Shown: positions 5,986 to 13,537, counted from the stretch's first letter. The stretch is 14,373 bases of DNA from CALMKX01 sp044869955 (GCA_044869955.1 JBIOYC010000176.1:1-14373); one strand, 5' to 3'. Translations and numbers: made by a program. The notes: generated from the sequence alone by a model not told the origin.

Positions 5986-7169
5986 CGGCGCAGGCCGCAT
6001 CCCAAGGCGCGCCAACCATGGCGGCGGCAACGCCGGAGCAGGTCGAGAGCGGCATCGCCCGGCTGGCGGAGTCGGGCTTCTCCGCCTTCTCGAAGCTCTT
6101 CCTGCTGTGCTTTCCCCCGGAGCAGGCCACGGTGCTCGAGGGGGCGGGGCGCGTCCTCTTTGCCCGCGTGGCGCCCGAGGTGGTTCGGTCCTCGGCTCCG
6201 GCGGACGCCCGGCAGGCCCGGCGCCGGTTCCTCGCGGCGCTCGAAGAGCTACGCGCCCTCGCCACGGTGCTTGATCACGGCGCGTTGGCGAAAACGCGGC
6301 TCGCCAAGGGCGACCTCGAAGCCGCGTACTTCGAGCACACGAGCGCGCTCTTGGCGCGGGACCTCGAGGCCCTGGCCGAGGCGCGGCTCGCCATGCGAAG
6401 CCCCACCCGCGGCGACCTCGAAGCCTTCGCCGCCGCCTTCCCGGCCGACTCGGCCACCTACCTGGTGTACCGCGCGGGGGGAGCGCTGCGCTCAGCCACC
6501 TCGGCGCTCGAAGCGGCCGCGGCCCGGTACGAGGGCCTGCTGCTGGGAGCCACCGAGCCCGAAGGGCTCCCGGGCCGGCTGCTGGCGGCGCTCACCCTGC
6601 GCAGGGTGCTCGCCGACTACCTGCGGCCCGCCGTCTCGCTGCTCGCCGAGCTCGACCAACCCGGGGCGTTGCCCCCGGCCGTGGGCTGGGCGGCCGGCCC
6701 ATGGCTGGCTCTCGATGGCGCGGCCCGGCAGACCTCCGATCTGGCCGAGCGGCTGCTCGCGGCCTTCGAGTCGATCGCGGAGGACGAGCTGGGCACCGAG
6801 GCTGGCGCCGGCCTGGCCTTGGCGCTCAGCCGAGCGATCGACGTGCTCCAGGGCGCATCGCGTGAAACCTCGGCCGCCCGCGACGCGTGGCAGCGCCCGG
6901 CCCTCGGAGGCTTCCCGCGATCGAAGCGGCTGGCGCTGCGCCTCGCGGGGATGGCGCGGCTCGCCGGCGGCTGGCAGGAGGAGCTGCACAGCGTGGCGGA
7001 CCAGCTCGACCTCGAACGAGCCGAGGCCGGCATCGAGCCGGACTTTGCGCTGCGCGCCTGGCTCGAGGGCCAGGCTGACGGAGCGCTGGCCGAGGTCGCC
7101 GCCACGCTCTTCCGCCTGGCGACGGGCGTTCCCCCCGACCCACACCTGCGGGCGGACCAGGTGTCCTGA
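5982..7169 (+). CDS. All-helical protein of unknown function
   Basis: A 395-residue protein. The ATG at 5982 lies just after AGGAGCAGGCTCA and overlaps the micro-ORF stop; an internal ATG at 6018 (residue 13) is an alternative. It is soluble, Ala/Leu/Glu-rich, with a single Cys (C43) and no signal or membrane span. Predicted structure is long helices throughout, for example around residues 18-40, 75-100 and 105-140, consistent with a helical-repeat or coiled-coil scaffold. No nucleotide-binding, nuclease or metal motif is visible. Its codon use and strand match its neighbours, and it sits 25 bases upstream of the next gene, so it belongs to the operon. I do not recognise the family. Confidence 0.78.
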   Translation: MTAQAASQGAPTMAAATPEQVESGIARLAESGFSAFSKLFLLCFPPEQATVLEGAGRVLFARVAPEVVRSSAPADARQARRRFLAALEELRALATVLDHGALAKTRLAKGDLEAAYFEHTSALLARDLEALAEARLAMRSPTRGDLEAFAAAFPADSATYLVYRAGGALRSATSALEAAAARYEGLLLGATEPEGLPGRLLAALTLRRVLADYLRPAVSLLAELDQPGALPPAVGWAAGPWLALDGAARQTSDLAERLLAAFESIAEDELGTEAGAGLALALSRAIDVLQGASRETSAARDAWQRPALGGFPRSKRLALRLAGMARLAGGWQEELHSVADQLDLERAEAGIEPDFALRAWLEGQADGALAEVAATLFRLATGVPPDPHLRADQVS

Positions 7170-7194
7170 CGGCTGACCCCCGAGCCCCAGCGCC

Positions 7195-8157
7195 ATGACC
7201 GACGATTTCGACGACACCCTGGTCCCCGACCTCGACGAGCTCGCAGGCGACTCGCCCGCGGAGCAGGCCGAGCTGGAGCACTGGCTGGGCAAGCTGGCCG
7301 CGGCCGGCGGGCGGAGCGAGGACCCGTTCCTCCGTCTGGCGTTTCCGGAAACCGGCCTGCCGGCCCCGGCTCGCTCGCTGTCCGCCCGTGGGGCCTGCGA
7401 GGGCGAGAGCCCCCTCCTCGAACGGGTGCGAGCGGCTGGCGAGGCGGTGCTCGGGCAGCTCGCCGCGAGCGCGGAGCGAGTGCGGCCCAAAGTCAGCGGG
7501 CTTCTCGCGCTGCCCGCGGCCGAGCGCTGGCGGCCGGCCAACGAGGAGGCGGTCTTCCACGAGGTTCCGATCGTCGAGGAGCTGCTCCGCCGCGCAGAGG
7601 ATCGGTGCCTCCCGCTCGAGGAGGTCGAGGCGCTCGCGCTTCTCGTCCTCCAAGTGGCGCCACGCGTGCGCTTCGGTGCCTTCCCCTCCCGCTGGGTGGG
7701 CGACTTCCTGACCCTCGGATGGCTGCTCCTGGCCGAGGTCGGGCTTGCGCGCCGAGACCTCCCCCGTGCGAGCTTCGCGCTGGAGTGCGCGCGGGCGCAC
7801 CTTCAAACGGGGAGTGGGGATTCGGTCATCGTCTTCGAGGTCGGCCTTGACGTGGCCTTTCTTGATTGGGCTTCAGGACGGGGCCTCGGCGCGGCGGCGG
7901 CGTTCAAGCTGACGCTCAAGCTGGCGGCGTCGCTGCGCGATCCCGTTCGCGAGGGGGAGGTCTGCCTCTGGCTCGACCTGCTCTTCACCCAGTTGCACAG
8001 CGAGGAGAGAGCCTTCGCGGCCCGCACGCGGGCCTTGTCCCTGCTCGGGCCGGCGGCCTTCGAGCAGGCGCTTACGAGCCACGCTGAAACCATCCAACGC
8101 CTGGGCCTGAGGCTCCCGTCGCCGGGGCCGGAACCCGCAAAGGAGCCCGTATCGTGA
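7195..8157 (+). CDS. TPR-like helical protein of the accessory operon
   Basis: A 320-residue protein from the ATG at 7195; no strong Shine-Dalgarno, the start is chosen on position and the acidic N-terminus (MTDDFDDTLVPDLDELAGD). Residues 22-135 are helical with a variable linker. Residues 143-290 form TPR-like helix pairs: WLLLAEVGLARRDLPRASF (176-194), then a GSGDS turn (206-210), LDWASGRGLGAAAAFKLTLK (223-242) and a third pair. This stretch aligns by eye with residues 113-200 of the 400-residue protein at 2252-3454 (W..LA.....G...A, then a GTEDP-like turn). There is no signal, membrane span or catalytic motif. The stop overlaps the next gene (GTGA, 8154-8157). A peptide- or protein-binding adaptor for the nearby XRE regulators is a guess. 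Confidence 0.78.
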   Translation: MTDDFDDTLVPDLDELAGDSPAEQAELEHWLGKLAAAGGRSEDPFLRLAFPETGLPAPARSLSARGACEGESPLLERVRAAGEAVLGQLAASAERVRPKVSGLLALPAAERWRPANEEAVFHEVPIVEELLRRAEDRCLPLEEVEALALLVLQVAPRVRFGAFPSRWVGDFLTLGWLLLAEVGLARRDLPRASFALECARAHLQTGSGDSVIVFEVGLDVAFLDWASGRGLGAAAAFKLTLKLAASLRDPVREGEVCLWLDLLFTQLHSEERAFAARTRALSLLGPAAFEQALTSHAETIQRLGLRLPSPGPEPAKEPVS

Positions 8158-8744
8158 GCCAGCGGAACCGTAAGCGCACGCCAACCCAGCAGCTCCCTCG
8201 TGCCCACTCCGACACGGCCGCCGTGGCCGCTCTCGACTCCAGCGAGCTTCTCGCTTTGCTTCTCGGCGAGGGCTCGCTCGCCGGGTCCACGCGCACCGCG
8301 GAGTACGTACAGGCCCGCTACGGGGAGCTTCCAGAGGGGCTCCTCGGCGTCCTTTACCTCGACTCGCGCCGCCGGTTGCTGGGGGAGCGGGTGCTCTTCC
8401 GCGGCAGCAGGTACCACGACTCGGTCCACCCGTCGCCGCTCTTGAGGCACAGCCTCCTCCTGGGTGCCTCCGGCATGGTGCTCTTCCGCACGGTGGCGGG
8501 CGGCCCCCTCTCCCTGGTGAGCCCCGAGGACCGCCTGTTCGCGCTGCGGCTCGAAGAGAGCGCAGAGGTCGTGGGCTTGAAGCTCGTCGACCTGTTGCTC
8601 GTCGCGCCCGGCGGCCGGTGGGCCTCGGCGTTGCACCACAGCGCCGAGCCTGCCAAGGCGAAGGAGGCTCGAGCGCCCACGGCCCAGCGGTTGAAGGCCG
8701 CCCCTCGACCCACCCTCCAGGAAGCGCAGGCGGCTCCCGGCTAG
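8154..8744 (+). CDS. RadC-like protein with destroyed JAMM motif
   Basis: A 196-residue protein from the GTG at 8154 (GTGA overlap with the previous stop). Residues 28-40 (DSSELLALLLGEG) match the RadC N-terminal motif. Residues 62-155 follow the RadC/JAB domain: LGVLYLDSRRRLLGERVLFRG-like strand pair (64-84), V-H-P (91-93), ALxLGAS helix, M-V-L-F (108-111), then S-P-E-D (123-126) and a final strand. In RadC the metal motif is HNHPSG followed by PS-x-x-D. Here the six residues are RTVAGG (112-117), so both His are gone and only D126 remains; the HPRE segment is HPSP. RadC-like genes are common on mobile elements, and their biochemical role is unsettled. This copy cannot bind zinc in the usual way and may act as a protein-binding subunit. 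Confidence 0.8.
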   Translation: MSQRNRKRTPTQQLPRAHSDTAAVAALDSSELLALLLGEGSLAGSTRTAEYVQARYGELPEGLLGVLYLDSRRRLLGERVLFRGSRYHDSVHPSPLLRHSLLLGASGMVLFRTVAGGPLSLVSPEDRLFALRLEESAEVVGLKLVDLLLVAPGGRWASALHHSAEPAKAKEARAPTAQRLKAAPRPTLQEAQAAPG

Positions 8745-8770
8745 AGCAGGGGAAGGCCCGGCGGACCGCC

Positions 8771-9199
8771 ATGCAGGAGGACCCTCGCGTCGAGCTGGTT
8801 GGCACCGCCCAGGATCTCGGGTGCGCGATCGCCCACTTGCGCGGCGACCGCACGCAGGCAGAGCTCGCCCGGGCCTGTGGGCTGACCCCCGCACAATGGA
8901 GCTTGTACGAGAACGGAAGGCGCAAACCGAATCGGGCCAACCTCGCGAAGGTCCTTCGCGCCCTCGGCTGTACCCAGCTCGACCTCGAGGAGGTGGCCTG
9001 GAAGTTCCGCCGCCGGCGGTTGTCGGCCGCGGCGTCCTCAAGGCCGACGGCCCGCAGGCCCGGCCTCCAGGGTGGCGCCTCGCAGCCGCCGGTGGGCGCT
9101 GCCGCCGGCACCCCCCAGACGGAGCTCCGAAGGCTGTCCGCACAGTTCGGCGCAACGCTGGAGCAGTTATGCGCGCTTCTGGAGCGGGCCATCGTGTAG
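8771..9199 (+). CDS. XRE-family regulator, first of a tandem pair
   Basis: A 142-residue protein from the ATG at 8771, 26 bases after the RadC-like gene; a weak AGGGGAAGG lies about 17 bases upstream. The HTH covers about residues 16-67, with the recognition region QAELARACGLTPAQWSLYEN at 29-48, then a conserved LDLEEVAWKFRRRRL at 70-84. Residues 85-115 are a Pro/Ala/Gly-rich linker, and the C-terminal helix (ELRRLSAQFGATLEQLCALL) could dimerise. It is closely similar, residue for residue over 17-84, to the next protein. It is probably a DNA-binding repressor of this operon or the mobilisation genes; the target is unknown. Confidence 0.85.
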   Translation: MQEDPRVELVGTAQDLGCAIAHLRGDRTQAELARACGLTPAQWSLYENGRRKPNRANLAKVLRALGCTQLDLEEVAWKFRRRRLSAAASSRPTARRPGLQGGASQPPVGAAAGTPQTELRRLSAQFGATLEQLCALLERAIV

Positions 9200-9225
9200 G
9201 CCGGCGCGGCCGAAGGGGAGCGACA

Positions 9226-9669
9226 TTGACCGATGGAGCCGCGAGCGCAGGGGCAGGGAATGCCTTGGACATCGGCCGCGCGATCCGGCACCTGCGGGGC
9301 GATCGGCCGCAAGCGCAGCTCGCCGCGAAGGCGAGGATCGACCGCACGAGCTGGTCCCTCTACGAAGCCGGAAAGCGCAGCCCCAGGGAGCACAACCTGG
9401 CCCGCATCGTGCGCGCGCTGGGGTGTAAGAGGGTGGAGCTCGAAGAAGCTGCATGGGCCTTTCGTCGCCGGCGCCTGGCGGCCGAGGAGATCGAGCCCAA
9501 GCCTTGGCGCGGCGCCCGCCTGAGCGCCTTTGCAGCGCCCGGTGGGCCGGGGCCGATGCTGGACCGCGAGCAGTGGAAGGCTCTGGCCGGCGTGCTGCTC
9601 GACGAACTGATCGCACGCCTTACGCGCGGCGGGCCGCCCGGCCCGGGCGGCGACAGCAGGCTCGGCTGA
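9226..9669 (+). CDS. XRE-family regulator, second of a tandem pair
   Basis: A 147-residue protein. I choose the TTG at 9226 because AGGGGAG lies five bases upstream and because this numbering aligns its HTH exactly with the preceding paralog. An ATG at 9169 would overlap that gene by about 30 bases and lacks a ribosome site. The HTH is at about 16-67 (QAQLAAKARIDRTSWSLYEA, 29-48), followed by VELEEAAWAFRRRRL (70-84). The C-terminus ends in a helix (LDREQWKALAGVLLDELIAR) and a Gly/Pro tail. The shared LRGDR-Q-A-LA, WSLYE-GKR/GRR and RALGC segments show local gene duplication, after which the linkers diverged. It is the last gene before the convergent relaxase. Confidence 0.82.
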   Translation: MTDGAASAGAGNALDIGRAIRHLRGDRPQAQLAAKARIDRTSWSLYEAGKRSPREHNLARIVRALGCKRVELEEAAWAFRRRRLAAEEIEPKPWRGARLSAFAAPGGPGPMLDREQWKALAGVLLDELIARLTRGGPPGPGGDSRLG

Positions 9670-9694
9670 GCCCCACCGAGCGGAGCATGCGCAC

Positions 9695-12600
9695 CTACCG
9701 CCGCAGGTGCACCCGCTGCTCCTCGCCATCCGCGAGCACGCCCCGGAGCCACCGGCCGGCCCGGTGGGCGACATCGCGGCCGAGCGAGAGGCCCCAGGTG
9801 ACGGCGATGTCGAAGGCACGGGGCGCGCCCTCGGGCGAGGCTCGGGCCAGGTTGCCGAGATGGGAGGCGGCGGCCTGGGGCGCCAAGCCCCGCCCGGAAG
9901 CGGCCTCGACCCAGGCCGCCCGCCAGGCGAGCTCCGAGACTTCCCGCGGCGGCCGGCCGGGCTCGGGAATGCCTGCGGTGGCCCGCTGCTGGCGGTCGAG
10001 GTGGCGCAGCCACGCAACGGCCTCGGCCGAGGCGGCGAAGAGCCGGGTGGCCTCTTCAGGCCGTTGCGTATCGTCGCCTACGTGCCGCTGGGCACTGCTC
10101 ACGATCTCGGGAGCGAGCCTCGCCAGCGCGTCGAGGCCGGCGCCTGGGGCCGCGTCGGCTGGGAGCACGGGCAGGCTGATCCGGTTCGGAGGGATCTCGA
10201 GCAAGAGAGCGGCATTGAGCCGGCGCAGGGCTTCGGGCGAGAGGTCGCCCGCTGCGACCCGTGAGCTGGCCTCGGTCAGCCGCTCGCGGGCCGTCGCGGC
10301 TTGGGCGGCGAGAGCCTCCTCGACGGCGGCCCGCTCCGAGGACTCGACCCGCCAGAAGCTGTACTCGCGAAGCGCCTGAGAGGGCTCCTGGTGCTCCCGC
10401 TCGAGGAAGCCTGGCTCGGTCGCCGGCCTCGCCTCGCGCGCTTCGGCGCGCTCCAGGAAGAGCTTGGCGACCGCTCGTTCTCGAAGCGACTCCATGGCTT
10501 GAGGCCAGCGCTGGGCAAGCCCTCCCTGGGAGCGGAGCTGTGCCCAGCGTTTCTCCAGCTCGCCCAGGTGGGCGCGCAGCTCACCGGCGGCGGCCATGCC
10601 GCCGGCCGGCGCCTGGGGCGCGAGGCCGAGCTGGATCGTGAGGCGAGCCTCTCGCTGGACCAGCCGCTCGAAAGCGGCCCAGTGATCAGCGGACCGCTCG
10701 CGCTCGACCAGCGCCCAGCCGAAGCGCTCGCGGTGGAGGGAGAGCTGTGCCAGGGCGAGCCGGGAGTAGGTGTGCTCCGCCTGATCCAGATCACGCCGGG
10801 CGAGGCCGTAGGCGTGTGCGAGGACCTGGTAGGCGTAGATCCTCTCGAGCGACGGAGCGGCTTCGACCGTTACTGCCGCGGTTTCGGCCCGCTGCCAGGC
10901 AGAGAGCATCTTCTGTCTCTCGCCCTCGAAGGCTTGGCGCGCTTCGCGAAGCCGGCCGGCAAGCTCGCCCTCCACCGCCAGCAGCCGCTCGCGAGCCTCG
11001 CGCGGCACGCCTGGCTCGGTTGCCAGTGCTTCTCGGATCGCCTCTTGGTGGATCCCTTGGGCGCGTGCGATCAGGGCCTCGGCGGGCTCGCGGCCCCCGG
11101 CGCTTCCTGTGTCTCGGGGTGTCCGTCGCTTCTCCTGCGTGAGGTGCGCCTCGATGCCTCCGAGCCGGCTCGGGTACGGAAAATCCTCCCGCTCGAAGGC
11201 ACGGACGGCCTCGGCCCGCGCGAGGGGTGCTTCGAGGCGTGGGGCATCGAGCCGCCGCAGCCGGTCCTCGAGATCGCTGCGCCTCTCGCCGCGCAAAGCC
11301 TGGAGCCACGGCTTCGACGCCGAGAACGGTTCCTCCCGCACCTCGACGAGCCGCACCCGGGCTCGTTCGCCGGCGCTCTCGAAAGAGCTTCCGGGAAAGC
11401 GGATGGCGTTCTGGAATCCGCCCTTGGGCGAAGCGATGCCGAAGCGGCCGGCAAGCTCCTGGCGCAGCGTCACAGTCTCCGAAGGGGTGAGGAATTCGTG
11501 GGTGCGCAGCCAGAGGTCGTGGCGGTCGCCCACGCGAACGAGCACGGCCGGCTCGAAGCCGCCCTGCCGCAGGGTGACGACCTGCTCGGCGCTGAGGTTG
11601 CGCAGGCCAAAGAGTCGAGAATCCTCCGTACCCTCGGCCCGCGCGAGGATCGCAGCCGCTCCCGAACGCTCTGCCCGTCGAGCCTCGTCGAGCGCCTGCT
11701 GGAACGTGAGGCCGCGGTGGGCAGCGTCGAGCGGGCGGACCTCGACCCGCTCCAGCCCCGCAGCGACCTCCTTCTGGCTCAGAGGAAGCACGATGTAGGG
11801 GCCGGTCGGCATCGCCTGTCCTTGACGCAGCCAGTCGAGCGAGACAAGCTGCCGGGCTGGCAGCTCGGGCCGGCGGTCGAGCTGCCGCAGGTCCTCCTCG
11901 CCGTCCGGCTCGCGCCGCAGGGCTTCGCGCAGGCCCCGAGGCTGCGAGCTTGCCCGAACTTCGCCGGGCACTCCTCTTCCCGCAAGTCGTTCGACTTCCG
12001 CCCGGTCGCGCTCAGGATCGTAGGCGAGCTTGAATGTCGAAAGAAGCTGCCCAGCTCGGAAGGCCCGCCCGAGCTGCGAGCCCTTGAAGGCCACGCCGTC
12101 CCGCGAGAAGGAGATGCCGCAGAGCTGGCCGCCCTGGTCCAGGAGCACCTGCGTCGAAAACCCCCGCGATCGAAGCGTCGAGAGAAACTCGACCAACGTC
12201 CGTGAGTCCCTCGCGGCCTGCGCCACCTCGACCTGGAACACAGCCCGCATCGACTCCTCGCCCTGGGCCGCGCGCCGCATCTCTCCCTGGCTCGGGCTCT
12301 TGAGAAACGCCGCCTCGGGCGCCTCGACGCGAACGAGGTGCCAGCGCTCCTCGATCTCGCGAACGATGCGCACCGAGCGCAGCTTGTCGAACGCCTCGGA
12401 GATCGCTTCGCCTTCCCAGGTCGTCGGTGTGGTGACGACATGAATGTGATCGTTGTCCGTGTCCTTGTGGAGGAATGCCACGTAGGGGGCCTCGCCGTAA
12501 CCCATCCTCTGGAGGAAGAATCGCACCGTATCTCGCATCTCGTCGTCGGGCCGGTGCTCGCCGGTCGCATACGAGAGGACGAAATGCTTTACAAACTGAC

Positions 12601-12772
12601 CCTTCCTCGGTCGATAGGTCTGGTTGACACTGGCGACCCAGCCGGCCCACTCGGTCGGGTTCGATCCGGGGACGTTGGCGTCGAGAAGGAAGGCGTTGGG
12701 CCGCGCCGTGCGCCCGAGGTAGTCGATCAGCCGCCGGGGCTGCGAGCCCACCTTGCAGAGCTTCGCGATCAC
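9695..12772 (-). CDS. MOBP-type relaxase with degenerate primase-like domain
   Basis: A 1025-residue protein from the GTG at 12772, overlapping the mobC-like stop. Residues 1-130 carry the relaxase core: LIDYLGR with the probable nicking Tyr18, VKHFVLSY (61-68), and the metal motif HKDTDNDHIHVV (102-113; His102, His109, His111). Residues 193-250 hold the usual follow-on segment (G-I-S-F, K-G-S-Q-L-G-R). Residues 380-480 resemble the RepB-type primase fused to RSF1010 MobA (LRNLSAEQ, FEPAVLVRVGDRHDLWLRT, A-I-R-F-P-G), but the catalytic Asp-Asp of the LVDDL segment reads LRNL (390-393). From 490 on the protein is Arg/Glu/Ala-rich, mainly coiled coil. It should nick oriT and lead the strand into a conjugation pore supplied by a helper element, since no type IV secretion genes are visible here. 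Confidence 0.9.
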   Translation of the reverse strand: MIAKLCKVGSQPRRLIDYLGRTARPNAFLLDANVPGSNPTEWAGWVASVNQTYRPRKGQFVKHFVLSYATGEHRPDDEMRDTVRFFLQRMGYGEAPYVAFLHKDTDNDHIHVVTTPTTWEGEAISEAFDKLRSVRIVREIEERWHLVRVEAPEAAFLKSPSQGEMRRAAQGEESMRAVFQVEVAQAARDSRTLVEFLSTLRSRGFSTQVLLDQGGQLCGISFSRDGVAFKGSQLGRAFRAGQLLSTFKLAYDPERDRAEVERLAGRGVPGEVRASSQPRGLREALRREPDGEEDLRQLDRRPELPARQLVSLDWLRQGQAMPTGPYIVLPLSQKEVAAGLERVEVRPLDAAHRGLTFQQALDEARRAERSGAAAILARAEGTEDSRLFGLRNLSAEQVVTLRQGGFEPAVLVRVGDRHDLWLRTHEFLTPSETVTLRQELAGRFGIASPKGGFQNAIRFPGSSFESAGERARVRLVEVREEPFSASKPWLQALRGERRSDLEDRLRRLDAPRLEAPLARAEAVRAFEREDFPYPSRLGGIEAHLTQEKRRTPRDTGSAGGREPAEALIARAQGIHQEAIREALATEPGVPREARERLLAVEGELAGRLREARQAFEGERQKMLSAWQRAETAAVTVEAAPSLERIYAYQVLAHAYGLARRDLDQAEHTYSRLALAQLSLHRERFGWALVERERSADHWAAFERLVQREARLTIQLGLAPQAPAGGMAAAGELRAHLGELEKRWAQLRSQGGLAQRWPQAMESLRERAVAKLFLERAEAREARPATEPGFLEREHQEPSQALREYSFWRVESSERAAVEEALAAQAATARERLTEASSRVAAGDLSPEALRRLNAALLLEIPPNRISLPVLPADAAPGAGLDALARLAPEIVSSAQRHVGDDTQRPEEATRLFAASAEAVAWLRHLDRQQRATAGIPEPGRPPREVSELAWRAAWVEAASGRGLAPQAAASHLGNLARASPEGAPRAFDIAVTWGLSLGRDVAHRAGRWLRGVLADGEEQRVHLRR

Positions 12773-13167
12773 GGCGACTCACCACCGTTCATCTCGCCGC
12801 CCAGGACGGCGAGGATCGTCTCCAGGAGCAGGCGAAGGCTCTCGACGGTGGGAGCGAGCGCGGCCGGTGCCCGATGGGTATAGGTGAGCACGAGGAGCTG
12901 GTTCAGGTTGTTGCCGAGCCGGTTGAGCTCTCCGATCAGCCGGAGGTCGATGGCGGAGCGGGCGGGCCGCACCCGGTGTCGCAAGCCAACCTCCCGGAGA
13001 TAGGTGGCGACCGCCAGGCCGGCCGCGGTCGCCGACTCCTCGAGCTCGGCAAGCTCCGCCGGCGAGAGGCGCACCATCGAGGTGAGGCTGCGCCGCTCGG
13101 GGTCGGGCAACCGCGGCCGGCCTCGCCGGCGTCGAGTGCCTGCTCCTGGGCTGGCGGTGTCGTCCAA
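12769..13167 (-). CDS. mobC: MobC-like relaxosome accessory protein
   Basis: A 132-residue protein. I choose the TTG at 13167, with GAGG a few bases upstream and an in-frame TAA farther up; no ATG is available before residue 31. Residues 12-20 include an AT-hook-like RGRPR. Residues 31-64 form a ribbon-helix-helix-like segment (MVRLSPAELAELEESATAAG then YLREVGL). LNRLGNNLNQLLVL (81-94) is the hallmark of MobC-family mobilisation proteins, which bind oriT and help the relaxase melt the DNA at nic. The gene overlaps the relaxase start by GTGA (12769-12772), as expected for a mob operon. The palindromes upstream are likely its binding sites. Confidence 0.85.
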   Translation of the reverse strand: MDDTASPGAGTRRRRGRPRLPDPERRSLTSMVRLSPAELAELEESATAAGLAVATYLREVGLRHRVRPARSAIDLRLIGELNRLGNNLNQLLVLTYTHRAPAALAPTVESLRLLLETILAVLGGEMNGGESP

Positions 13168-13196
13168 GCTGCCTCTACGTCGAGGTCGGCGGAGAA

Positions 13197-13258
13197 TTTA
13201 CGGCCGTAAACTCCATCTCTCCGCGGCAAACCTTGCTATCAGTTTTACGGCCCGTGAA
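13197..13258. promoter_or_regulatory. Paired TTTACGGC palindromes upstream of mobC
   Basis: TTTACGGCCGTAAA (13197-13210) is a perfect 14-bp palindrome. A degenerate second copy, TTTTACGGCCCGTGAA, sits at 13243-13258, about 46 bp away. Both lie within 100 bp of the mobC start, so they probably act as an operator for the mob operon or as relaxosome binding sites. The -35/-10 boxes were not obvious. Confidence 0.5.
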
Positions 13259-13281
13259 GGGTGCCGCCGCTGATTGCCGCC

Positions 13282-13537
13282 GTTTTGGGCCCAAAACTCG
13301 CGCGAGAGGATGCGCGAGTGATGGAATAGCGGCTCGCTGATCTCGCTCGCCGCTGCGCCGCCTCTTCCCGAGCAAAGCGAGCGCTTCCGGGGGTCCAGGG
13401 GATCTCCCCTGGCAAGCGACCCGCGAGCATGCGAGCGGGGGTTTTTCGCGAAGCGAAAAAACAGCTTGCTCGTCTGCTCCGGCGGCGATCACGGTTGCAG
13501 GCTACGGCGGCTCCGGCGAGGCGCGCAACTGCGCGCC
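13282..13537. other. Candidate origin of transfer (oriT): cluster of hairpins
   Basis: Several strong inverted repeats are packed upstream of mobC. GTTTTGGGCCCAAAAC at 13282-13297 is a perfect 16-bp palindrome. ACTCGCGC (13296-13303) pairs with GCGCGAGT (13312-13319). CCAGGGGA-TC-TCCCCTGG lies at 13395-13412. CCCGC/GCGGG lies at 13420-13439. GTTTTTCGC-GAA-GCGAAAAAAC lies at 13441-13462. GGCGCGC-AACT-GCGCGCC lies at 13520-13537. The fifth repeat has the arm-GAA-arm layout of the hairpin beside nic in RSF1010-type oriTs, so nicking may occur just right of 13462. No known nic sequence is recognised. Confidence 0.55.

Noticed and set aside
5081..6274. 397-codon plus-strand frame overlapping the PCD-like gene
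   Set aside because: Arg/Gly/Ala-rich composition without motifs; the other frame shows two PCD patterns and start/stop coupling.
7873..10017. Very long open frame on the minus strand across the plus-strand RadC-like and XRE genes
   Set aside because: The translation is Arg/Pro/Ala/Ser-rich and domain-free, while the plus strand holds clear HTH and RadC-like families. It is a GC-rich antisense artefact.
10301..12205. 634-codon open frame on the plus strand inside the relaxase gene
   Set aside because: It is the antisense shadow of the relaxase, whose catalytic motifs and coiled-coil region are coherent on the minus strand.
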